From the NCBI RefSeq assembly GCF_964340395.1, contig NC_135555.1, positions 712,501-776,500 on the forward strand: a stretch of DNA of 64,000 nucleotides, in the 5' to 3' direction. The notes under the pieces were generated by a model that made no database searches, was not told the origin of the DNA, and saw only the letters and a program-made list of their open reading frames with translations. Shown here piece by piece: positions 25,862 to 64,000 of this stretch. A program made the position numbers and the translations under genes. The stretch's first letter is position 1, and every line of letters starts with the position of its first letter. The DNA is from Glandiceps talaboti. Its lineage: Eukaryota; Hemichordata; Enteropneusta; Spengelidae.

Positions 25862-26050
25862 AATTTTTCTTGTTTTTGGCCTTATCCCTGGTCTTCCTGT
25901 TATGACAACCCAACTTCCATCCCTTTACTATGACCTTATCCCTGGTCTTCCTGTTATGACGACCCAATTCCCATCCCTACACTATGGCCTTATCCCTGGT
26001 CTTCCTGTTATGATGACCCAACTCCCATCCCTTCACTGTGACCTAAACTA
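25862..26050. repeat. ~60-bp x 3 repeat in the ATP2C1 3' flank
   Basis: Three adjacent copies of a unit containing CCTTATCCCTGGTCTTCCTG, TTATGA-GACCCAA and CCATCCCT. They probably lie within the ATP2C1 3' UTR or just beyond it. Confidence 0.85.
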
Positions 26051-26226
26051 CCTTGTTCTAAAACTTTATTTTCTGTGTATTATCTTACAAAATTCATAAA
26101 AACAAAAGAATGAGAGTTCTTATATACACAAAGTGAAAACCACAAATAGTGATTGACAGAGATTTATATCATAAGACAGTCAATGAAAGACAGGCCTTCA
26201 ACAAAAATCTTTCTGCAACAATGATC

Positions 26227-26232
26227 TTTATT
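26227..26232 (-). terminator. ATP2C1: candidate polyadenylation hexamer for ATP2C1
   Basis: TTTATT on the plus strand reads AATAAA on the minus strand, about 390 bp downstream of the ATP2C1 stop codon. It is the nearest full hexamer I noticed, but others lie further downstream, so the true 3' end is uncertain. Confidence 0.3.
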
Positions 26233-26289
26233 GCTGTGTTTATATCAGTGAGTTAATATGTCTAATACTATAAAGAAGGCACACAAATA

Positions 26290-26550
26290 GTGATGGCACC
26301 CCCTGTTTGGATAGGCAACACCCCCTGACTGATTAGAAAGACACTCCCTGATTGGAATGACACCCCTTGATTGGACTCACATTGACATACTGAAATGGTA
26401 TCCGCTAAATGGGATTGCACTCTCTCATTGGAATGACACCCCCTGACTGGAATGGCAACCCCTAATTTGGAATAACACCCTCTGATTGGAATGGCAATCC
26501 CTAATTTTGAATAACACCCTCTGATTGGAATGACACCTCTTACTGGAATG
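26290..26550. repeat. degenerate ~40-bp repeat
   Basis: Repeated GGAATGACACCCCCTGACT- and GGAATGGCAACCCCTAATT-like phrases, most regular at 26.42-26.54 kb. They lie immediately downstream of the ATP2C1 stop codon in transcript direction and would be transcribed as 3' UTR. Confidence 0.7.
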
Positions 26551-26620
26551 ACAAATTTGAATAAAAAGACAAGCAGTTATAAGACTGGAGGTGAATATGA
26601 AGTAAAAGATCAAATCTATA

Positions 26621-56109
<29,489 letters not shown>

Positions 56110-56360
56110 GGTAATCACTTATGCAACACCACAAAGTCATCCTCGTGGGACAGAATGATCAAACAATAATCACACATCAAGAAAACTGTATCATACACAC
56201 ACAATTAGAAGTCTCCTCAAAGCACGCCCTATCAACTCTGGGAAATATACAAACAACACGTTACAAGATTTCTACGATCACAAGAAATGCGTAAAATGGC
56301 TACCACGCATGCGTGGTTCCAGCAAGGTCAAAAGTCACAGATCTCTGGACTGTACCATTC

Positions 56361-57205
56361 GATCCTACGAGTGTGAAGCTACCATCATATTCATATTCAT
56401 ATTCACTTTCAAAAGTTGACCTCTAGCTCAATGTGAATATGATGATAGCTTCACACGTTCATCATCAGATTCGAAGTCTTCCGAATGGGTACGAACATGC
56501 GTTCGGTAAATCACATATCCTTCATTGGCAGGTTGAAATCATGTGATTGTAATTACTTTCCACTTGATTTGCGTGGATTTGCATGCTTTCTTCTTATTTT
56601 TGCCAGAGTATCCAATTTGCACCATGAATTATTGTTGTCATGGACCATAATTTTTACAATCGATTGCGTTGACCCTCCCCGAGCAAGGGAAACTACATAC
56701 ATTGTGATAATTGTGGTCTTGACAACTCTATTTTGTGTAAATTTCACCAGTGTAAGTGTTAAGTAGGGTTTCAAAGATAGCAACACTGCGGGAAATCAAA
56801 ACACACCCAGCCAAGCCATATTTTATTACATTACTCATACAGGTTTTTTGTACACCCAAATATTGATATTTCATTTTCAAAGATATGGGAAAGGCATACT
56901 AAACATCCAAATTAGTTTTTTTATATGACAACAATAATTCATGGTGCAAATTGGATACTCTGGCAAATCCACGCAAATCAAGTGAAAAGTAACTACAATC
57001 ACATGATTTCAACCTGCCAATGAAGGATTTATGTGATTTGCCGCGACCCGAACGCTTGTTCGTACGATCGTACCCATTCGGAAGACTTCGAATCTGATGA
57101 TGAACGTGTGAAGCTATCATCATATTCACATTGAGCTAGAGGTCAACTTTTGAAAGTGAATATGAATATGAATATGATGGTAGCTTCACACTCGTTTCGA
57201 TCCTG
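56361..57205. mobile_element. large inverted repeat (arms ~280 bp) with nested hairpins
   Basis: Arms 56361-56641 and 56924-57205 are reverse complements with few substitutions and a ~20-bp indel, separated by about 280 bp. Each arm itself begins with a ~85-bp palindrome running from GTGTGAAGCTACCATCATAT to GAATATGATGATAGCTTCAC. So the whole is a hairpin of hairpins. No long coding frame. It lies about 250 bp upstream of the ATP2C1 start codon. Confidence 0.85.
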
Positions 57206-57373
57206 ACAACTTGTGACATGAAAGTTAACACACAATCACAAAGTACTGTTATTAGTATTACACTGGACGTCTGATATTGGTTTCACATTTATACAGAAAC
57301 ATAATATACCTTCCTGCACTAGCTCATCCGAAAAGGAAAAGGGATAGGAGGGATTTGTGTTGCTCCCAGTGAT

Positions 57374-57533
57374 GTGTGTATGTATGTATGTATGTATGTA
57401 TGTATGTATGTATGTATGTATGTATGTATGTATGTATGTATGTATGTATGTGTGATGTGTGTATGTATGTATGTATGTATGTATGTATGTATGTATGTAT
57501 GTATGTATGCATGTAAGTACATATATGTATGTA

Positions 57534-57564
<31 letters not shown>

Positions 57565-57593
57565 ATGTATGTATGTATGTATGTATGTATGTT
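57374..57593. repeat. (TATG)n microsatellite
   Basis: About 50 TATG units with short TGTG interruptions. Cysteine/methionine/tyrosine-valine open frames here are artefacts. Confidence 0.97.
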
Positions 57594-58350
57594 TATTTGA
57601 TAGAGGGACTGTGGACTAACAAGTACTGTAGTATTTCAGTCTATAACTTCATAGATCCCCCCCCCCCCTTACAAGTGAAGTAATCCATAAATTTGGACCA
57701 ACAAACAACGTTGACGAGTGAAAAAATTGGATAATCCCGAAGTTTGAATGGAAAAATAATGGACATATATATTGTGAAGAAACAGATAAATAAAGTTTAT
57801 TTGCAGCTTTTATTGAACTGTCAAACTGTACAGGGAGTAGGAAGAGATACTACAAAAAATTTCTCAACTACAATTCTGTGTCTGTTTTATTCATAATGAT
57901 CAGACATAATGACCAATGTGCTGGCTGGGTAATTCATTAGATAATCTGATACAAGAAGTATATTTCATGATTCAAAGTACACTTACAAACACATGCATGC
58001 TACTCTAAGTGTCTGCATCAGCAATAGCGCCCTCTCTGACCAAAAGTGGTCAAAATTTGTTGGGTTTCTTGCACATCTCTTGTTGTATACTTGTATTTAT
58101 AAGTCTTAAGAGTACCCGTAGATATAACCCAACTTTCAGCAGACTTAATGATATTCTTCTTAATGTATGCATACATACTTTACACTTTATACTCAGAATT
58201 GATCACTCTTATTGACAACAGCATGATGAGAAATCACTACATGCATTAAAGTATGTTGAATTCTTTTAGAGGGAATAGTGTGAAAATTCACTACTGGTCA
58301 GAAAGATGTCAGCAAACTGTACATCCTAGCTAAAGTTAAGAAAGCGTCAG

Positions 58351-58356
58351 TTTATT
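58351..58356 (-). terminator. CENPL: candidate polyadenylation hexamer for CENPL
   Basis: TTTATT reads AATAAA on the minus strand, about 195 bp downstream of the CENPL stop. Another lies near 57.79 kb. Confidence 0.35.
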
Positions 58357-58549
58357 TTGTTTTAACTTAAGGCTGCTTGACATTGCTTTAATTGTCGCAT
58401 ACACCTATTCCAAGCTATATACAATATGTTTTTGCTACATTAACATTTATTATTGAGACACTGGCAGTGAAGTTGTTGGTAAATGGATTTGTAAGTATTT
58501 TACTTCCACAGCAAAACAAACTGTCTATCAGCTGTATAATGTAACTTCT

Positions 58550-58627
58550 TCACTTTGAAGGTTTAGCTTCTGTCACAAGCTTTGTGAAATGACGTAACAC
58601 TTGATGGACATGTTTGTCAGATAAAAT
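58550..58627 (-). CDS. CENPL: CENPL last coding exon
   Basis: 25 residues, ILSDKHVHQVLRHFTKLVTE then AKPSK, and TGA. Acceptor TTGCAG, phase 0. Confidence 0.85.
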   Translation of the reverse strand: MLSDKHVHQVLRHFTKLVTEAKPSK

Positions 58628-61392
58628 CTGCAAGAAAAGATAAACTATGGTAAGTTAATGTTAAATCATAGACCCTACCCCTTCTTGTAGTGTCTACAGT
58701 TTGACTGGCAATTTACTGTCCTACAGGTAAATCTTCCCTTAAAATTTGTATTTGTTATGTTGATATAAAACTATTCTGATTGATCATTGTAAGTTCAAAA
58801 AATCAGCTTCAGAGTTCAAATATATATGGGATAAGTTTCACTTGTATACAAATGCCATTTTTATGGGTGATTTTTCACTTTTAATAATTCTAATTTTGTT
58901 CATGTGATTTCTGATCTCAGCAAAAGGTCAACCATTATTCTGAACGATAACTGAATTAAAAGTTGACTCCGCTTCAAATGTGCCTAGTGATAAAACTTGT
59001 TTGTTTTTGTTGCTTTCTAAAAATGACATATCTCTCAAAAACCTTGATGACATTTTCCAATAGTTTACTGTTGCTTATCTGATCTGGATGGAGATAGATA
59101 ATATGAAGAACATATGATTTCAATTTGAATTTAAAAAATACTTGGAAATACATGTTTGACCTTTTTCTCAAAATCACATTTTTGTAGCCCCTATGGCACT
59201 AGCAACTTACAAGAATATCGGTATTTGTTCTTTCACTCGTAAAACACTGACCACAGTAGAATAATATAAAACTATACATTTGATGTACTTATCCTTTAAG
59301 TAAAGGTAGCTCCCATTTGTCAAAAACCAGCTTCAGAGTTCCAAATACAGGGATAAATTTTACTAGTAAAAGTTCTTATTGCCATTTACCTTGACCCTTC
59401 CTTCAATTCCTATGAATGCAGCAGGGCATCCAATTCTGCACAAAGTCATTGCCTACAATAAAAACAATAGAAATGTTATAACCTGTATGGCCACGAGTTC
59501 TGCTGACTTTTGGCAATCAAATGCACATTTCATTTGACTTTTGGGAATCAAACACAAATTTCATTTGGGTTTGTCATCATGAGAAATACTCAGAAGTAAA
59601 TTGCAGGGAGTGACCAATCTCATGCTACCAGTGCAGTATACATGACCAATCACATGCTACCAGTGCAGTATACATGGCCATTCACATGCTACCAGTGTTG
59701 TATACATGGCCAATCACATGCTACCAGTGTTGTATACATGGCCATTCACATGCTACCAGTGCAGTATACATGGCCAATCACATGCTACCAGTGCAGTATA
59801 CAGGCCAATCACATGCTACCAGTGCAGTATACATGGCCAATCACATGCTACCAGTGCAGTATACATGGCCAATCACATGCTACCAGTGCAGTATACATAG
59901 CCAATCACATGCTACCAGTGCAGTATACATGGCCAATCACATGCTACCAGTGCAGTATACATGGCCAATCACATGCTACCAGTGCAGTATACATGACTAA
60001 TCATATGCTACCAGTGCAGTATACATGGCCAATCACATGCTACCAGTGCAGTATACATGGCCAATCACATGCTACCAGTGCAGTATACATGGCCAATCAC
60101 ACGCTACCAGTGCAGTATACATGGCCAATCACATGCTACCAGTGCAGTATACATGACTAATCACATGCTACCAGTGCAGTATACATGATCAATGTAAAAT
60201 TGCCATATTGGATTTATTAAGATTTGAATTTGGGTGAGAAAACAATCTGGCTCTAGAAAAATAGCACAAAACGGGTGATCCTATCTATTCAATATGGCTT
60301 CACTGACAACATACCACTAATGGGAGAAAGTGGGCTTCAAACATTGGCATACCATTTATTAATATAATAATAAATCTGTTAGCTTTTCAAATGCTTGTAA
60401 CATAACATTTTCAATGTGATAGATATGATATGATATGATAACAGATTTATATAGTGCCTGGTATCTATTTAAAATGTTCACTGGCGCTTTACAGAGTGTC
60501 ACTTAAATATGCTCTCTCAAAAAAGTAGGTCTTTAGCCTAGATTTGAAAATTTCAGTACTTGATGCTGAACGAATATGACTTGGAAGATCATTCCACAAG
60601 GTAGCAGCGGCATATGAGCAAGAACGATCACCATAGAATCTGAGTCTTGTTCGTGGAGTTTTAAGAGAAACTTTGTCACTTGAGCGGAGAGATCTGGTTG
60701 GTTTATTAAGTTCGATGAGTGTAGTGAGGTAGAGTTACATGTAAAAATATTTCATACCAAGCATTACTTAGTTTATAATCTTGGGTATACCTCTGAAATA
60801 TAGCATGATAAATTCCAAAGATACAGATTTCCCCATCTCCACCACAACTAAGTAAAGCAAGACACTGCTATATAGAGTAAAATACAGTGTTATGTATACT
60901 TACAGCTAAATTGATTTTAAAATGGGCAAAAAAATGAGCCTCTAATCCTTGAATAAAAGATTCCATTTCTTCTTCAGTGAAATCATCAGATTCTTGGTCA
61001 TGGACACTGAAATAAAGAATGATCAACATGATAAGATTGAAATATGATAACCATTGCCACAATAATGCTGAAGAGGCTCCTAACTTTGTTTGATTCCCAG
61101 AATACCTCACCCAGTGCACACATCGGCCCTCTTCTAAGCCAGGTTTAATGTTTTTATAATTGTATTTTGGAGTTGTCATAGGATGTAGACTGTGTGAAAT
61201 GACTTTTCTAGATCCTGTAAGCATATTGGAGAAACACAGCTAAGATAAATTCAGCTTCACCTTTGTTCCCCATTAAGGCAGAATTGGGTTAAAAAACAAT
61301 TTTATTTTATGAAAATTATAGATGTGTGCCATTTTGAAATCAGACTGTCAAACCTTGAAGACAATCAAAACACACATATACATGCTTGTACA

Positions 61393-61440
<48 letters not shown>

Positions 61441-63461
61441 GTGTAAATATTAATATAATATACAATGACGAAAATGGGTTATGAAATAAAGCAGCCATTA
61501 ATAAATGATTGACATGTGCATACATGTAAACTAATTTCTATCATTATGTATGCAGTACATGTATCTTACCTATGCCAGATTATTTTAGCATCTTTTGCTT
61601 TGATCGTCATGGTGATAGTATTGAGACCTTTGACCTCTTCTGGAACAGTGTACATCAGCTCCAGTGGAGGAGATCTTACTATCGTCATCTCTGAACCGTC
61701 ACCATCTGTCAAAGGAGCAGATTCATCATGATTTACTACCAGTATAGACATTAATAAACATTGATTGATAGTTAAAAAAACACTTGGTTTCAACAGCATT
61801 AGTACCATTATTTACACTCTTAAATCAATATAGCTAACAGACAGTGGAAAGCACCTAGCTGTAAACAAAGTTCCAATAGATAATCTCAGAAACTCACTCA
61901 GAATGTATCATTTTTTGGTACAGTAGTACTTTGTAGCTTTTGTCAAACAACTGTATTACATATCAGTACAAATACACGTCTAAATACCCTTGATGGAAGT
62001 TTTTTGAGTGCACATCTTTTTCCATTGTTGTGTGTATCCTTTATAGAATTACAAGTCATAGCTCACTACAAATGCACAAATATCTAGGTAAGTGCTACAT
62101 TATACTATTTTTTATTTACATATCTTGGTCTACAGTACTGATAAGTGATTCATATTGATGACAAATACCTATATTAGGTCTCAATGGACCAAGAAGTGTT
62201 CAGTGGGCAATAAAAAATGGAATTTTCAGCTAACAATCAAATCCCAACAATTGAATACTTTAAAGTTGAATCATTTTACACTGACATTAAAGTTACATGG
62301 ATTTCTTTTATAGTGCACTCAAACTTTAGTGTATTGGGTTAATTGCCAAGTCTTTTGTAATTAATATAGAAAGACATAATTGATGGAAATAAACCTACAA
62401 TTAGTTAATCCAGTCCACATAGATACCATCCAGGCTAATTCCATGGGAGGGAAATGCATTACATTGATCTGACAATCAAACTGTACCTGTCAACATGAAA
62501 TCAATTCATACAAATAAATCTTTGTAGAATCTCAAAATAATTGAATAGTATTTGTGCTAGTAAAGCAAAGTAATAGGTCTTTGATATACAAACAAACTCC
62601 ACCAAACACAACATTTTGTACACACGTTTACACAGACTGAAAGACACCTTGTAATGGACACTCCACATAGCTGTCACTTACAATTTAGTTGTTGTAAGTG
62701 ACTGTGATGTGGATCTTCAAAAACAACACATTTTTTAGTCTAGCATTTACACTAAACCGTAAACAACATTCTGTAAATTTTGCAAAGATCATACAAGCTA
62801 TAATTTCAACCTTTTCCTACTATTATAAATTAACTTTCATGGACTCAGTATAGTACTGGTCATGTGGTCTTTGTCATTTATTTCCATAATGATAATAATA
62901 TAGTGGCCTGTATTTAAAAGTATTTCAAATGACTATATGATTCTTGTGATTCCCTCCCTACACACTCCGTGTCATCACACCACTGGCATTAGGTATAAAA
63001 ATTGTGCCAAAAGTAAAAGAAATAATAATGTTGCTTTAACTAAACTTTTGGTAAAAATGATAATGAAGTAATATAATGATATAAAAACAACATATACATG
63101 AATCATAATAGGTTCAGTATAAAGTACATGTACTTATCAATGTGTCAATATATCTGTATTACCAAAAATGCATGATGTAGCCCGAATAAAATGGCTTCCA
63201 AAAAACTCCCTTCTATATTCTAAATCCTATGTACAACTTTATTCAGGCATCAGATACATACCTTTAACCATGATATGACCTGTCTAGTGACAGCTACTGT
63301 ACCCTTGACAAGTAAGACTGGTAAGAAAACAAAGTTAGCTTTGCTGGTCTTTCCTACGTCACTTTCCACTGAACTCAGAACACCAGTAAAGACTACTCTT
63401 CCTTCTCTGTTTCCATTCTGGGGTTTGCTCTTAACAATAATTTCTACAGCCTCAGCATCAT
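58550..63461 (-). CDS. CENPL: centromere protein L (CENP-L), 3' six coding exons; 5' part off the window
   Basis: CENP-L pairs with CENP-N in the constitutive centromere-associated network at the inner kinetochore. Minus-strand exons 63262-63461, 62399-62486, 61570-61705, 60904-61006, 59390-59452 and 58550-58627 join without phase conflict into about 221 residues, roughly the C-terminal two thirds of the family length. Family-like stretches include VKSKPQNGNREGRVVFTG, FDCQINVMHFPP with AWMVSMWTG, AKDAKIIWHSVHDQ, TEEEMESFIQGLEAHFFAHF and a C-terminal IL-DKHVHQVLRHFTKL. Conserved order and spacing with vertebrate CENP-L are good, though identity is modest. The N-terminal exons should lie to the right of the window. 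ATP2C1 follows in the same orientation 2.4 kb away; each gene has room for its own promoter and terminator. Confidence 0.9.
59390..59452 (-). CDS. CENPL: CENPL penultimate coding exon
   Basis: 21 residues, AMTLCRIGCPAAFIGIEGRV plus K. Phase 0 at both ends, donor GTAAAT. Confidence 0.85.
59636..60190. repeat. 32-bp minisatellite, ~17 copies, CENPL intron
   Basis: Repeats of CCAATCACATGCTACCAGTG followed by CAGTATACATGG; one unit is a base shorter. Near-identical copies point to recent expansion. Confidence 0.95.
60418..60738 (-). mobile_element. 3' end of a LINE (reverse-transcriptase ORF C-terminus)
   Basis: An 81-codon frame (60489-60734, minus strand, ending TAA) reads like the C-terminus of LINE pol proteins: LNKPTRSLRSSDK, RLRFYGDRSCSYAAATLWND then LPSHIRSASS and FKSRLKTYFFERA. 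It is followed by a short 3' UTR with GGCGC-like and TATATAAATC words and a (ATATC)n tail. The 5' part is missing (5'-truncated insertion). A stop lies just upstream of the frame. The element sits in a CENPL intron in the same orientation as the gene. Confidence 0.85.
60904..61006 (-). CDS. CENPL: CENPL coding exon, FT-EEEM region
   Basis: Completes a Ser codon and encodes 34 residues, VHDQESDDFTEEEMESFIQG then LEAHFFAHFKINLA. The HF--HFKI-L pattern is the most CENP-L-like stretch. Confidence 0.9.
61075..61170. mobile_element. half copy of the 20.7-kb MITE family
   Basis: GGCTCCTAACTTTGTTTGAT, CCCAGAAT-CCTCACCC and TCTTCTAAGCCAG match the right end and right flank of the element at 20718-20940. 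The similarity runs past the 20.7-kb inverted repeat, so the parent element is larger than the foldback. Confidence 0.7.
61400..61438. repeat. (AC)n microsatellite
   Basis: About 19 perfect AC units in a CENPL intron. Confidence 0.97.
61570..61705 (-). CDS. CENPL: CENPL coding exon, PPLELMYTVPEEV region
   Basis: 44 full codons, GDGSEMTIVRSPPLELMYTV then PEEVKGLNTITMTIKAKDAK and IIWH. Splits a codon at each end (T|AT and AG|T), both consistent with neighbours. Confidence 0.9.
62399..62486 (-). CDS. CENPL: CENPL coding exon, FDC...W region
   Basis: VQFDCQINVMHFPPMELAWM then VSMWTGLTN, found by searching for the missing FDC-to-W segment; too short to appear as an open frame of note. Acceptor GTTGACAG, donor GTAGGT. 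A second acceptor 6 bp downstream (GTACAG) would remove V-Q. Confidence 0.85.
63262..63461 (-). CDS. CENPL: CENPL most 5' coding exon in the window
   Basis: 66 codons after two bases of a split codon: DAEAVEIIVKSKPQNGNREG, RVVFTGVLSS and FVFLPVLLVKG, ending ISWLK at a GTATGT donor. Confidence 0.9.
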
Positions 63462-64000
63462 CTAGACAATCAAAAGAGAATCAAAGTCTTGTAGCATTGT
63501 ATTTTGGCAACTACTAATAGAATTTCTATGCAATCCATACAGAGTTGATCACATAATGCACTGAATGCATACCTGTATATTATTCAATAATTTTACATAA
63601 ATAAAGTGTTTTGCGAAGGTTTAGAAACCACAGCAAAAGAGGTGGTGATGGTGTTGGTGGTAGTGTGTGTGTGGGGGAGAGGGTCTTCTAAACTTGTAAA
63701 TATCAATACATTGTACCATAATTTTGGAGGGGAAACTCATTAAAACACTTGGGAATCAGTATATTTTACGGCTTTGCCCATATACATAACAAAAACACTG
63801 TAGAAGATGTTATGTTATACACATTTTTGAACACCACAAATTTCAGAAGTGTAAACAAAATGTTATAAATGATACATTTTACATCTAGCACGATAAGTAA
63901 CAACTACAAGCACAATTATCTTATGGTTGTTTCTGCAGGCCAATACAAGTATAACTTGTCTTATGTTTGTGTGAAGTAAACTATTATTATGGCACAATCT
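63462..64000. other. CENPL intron, truncated by window edge
   Basis: No further coding exon is recognisable. Contains a short GGTGGTGATGG/GTGTGTG tract at 63641-63680. Confidence 0.5.

Larger units (their letters stand above)
22853..26620. other. 3' flank of ATP2C1, probably including its 3' UTR
   Basis: No coding exon is seen on either strand. Beyond the ATP2C1 stop codon (26621 on the minus strand) the sequence is AT-rich with two degenerate repeats (25.86-26.05 and 26.29-26.55 kb), a short (ACA)n tract at 24764-24793 and several TTTATT hexamers that read AATAAA on the minus strand. Between 22.85 and 25.8 kb I see nothing recognisable apart from a weak repeat of the 22.83-kb flank near 22.98 kb. 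Confidence 0.5.
56110..58549. other. CENPL-ATP2C1 intergenic region
   Basis: 2.4 kb that must hold the ATP2C1 promoter and the CENPL 3' UTR. It contains a large foldback element (56.36-57.21 kb), a (TATG)n tract (57.37-57.59 kb) and a C-run at 57658-57668. The 250 bp just upstream of the ATP2C1 start hold several CpG-containing words and no TATA box that I can support. Confidence 0.55.

Noticed and set aside
57319-57683. MYVC- and YIHT-type open frames
   Set aside because: Translation of the (TATG)n microsatellite.
59642-60160. 172-codon plus-strand frame in the 59.6-kb array
   Set aside because: Antisense to CENPL and made of the 32-bp minisatellite.

Overview
The window is animal nuclear DNA: intron-rich genes with GT/AG splice sites, AT-rich spacers, dense micro- and minisatellites, small inverted-repeat transposons and the 3' ends of non-LTR retrotransposons. 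Gene content (a secretory-pathway Ca2+/Mn2+ ATPase, the kinetochore protein CENP-L, a P3-like SLC10 protein and an exostosin-type glycosyltransferase) fits a bilaterian invertebrate, probably marine. The phylum cannot be fixed from the sequence alone.

Layout. Plus strand: a single-exon SLC10/P3-like membrane protein (3881-5572), then a two-exon GT47/exostosin glycosyltransferase (15217-18062). The left 26 kb is otherwise gene-poor. It holds a 100-bp hAT-like MITE, a 61-bp x 9 array just downstream of the exostosin gene, a 181-bp foldback MITE and a 30-bp x ~60 satellite whose six frames are all open. Minus strand: a complete ATP2C1 (SPCA1-type) gene in 23 coding exons (26621-56109). Every exon junction was checked for phase; the sum is 2835 nt, giving 944 residues with all P-type ATPase motifs. 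About 2.4 kb upstream of it, in the same orientation, lie the last six coding exons of CENPL (58550-63461), whose 5' part is beyond the right edge.

Most striking observation. Three separate minisatellites in ATP2C1 introns are built from a copy of the neighbouring exon's 3' end together with its 5' splice site (after exons 12, 16 and 18). The coding exon end is itself the terminal unit of each array. After exon 16 there are 14 extra copies that still carry an apparently intact GTGAGT or GTGGGT donor. After exon 18 about 12 copies have decayed to GTAAAT, while the real site is GTAAGT. After exon 12 the four copies have lost the GT. Other ATP2C1 introns carry many further minisatellites with no visible link to exon ends.

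No CRISPR array, rRNA, tRNA, operon-like structure or complete autonomous transposon was seen. The genes show no evident shared pathway. ATP2C1 and the exostosin-type enzyme would both act in the Golgi, but their linkage here is probably incidental.
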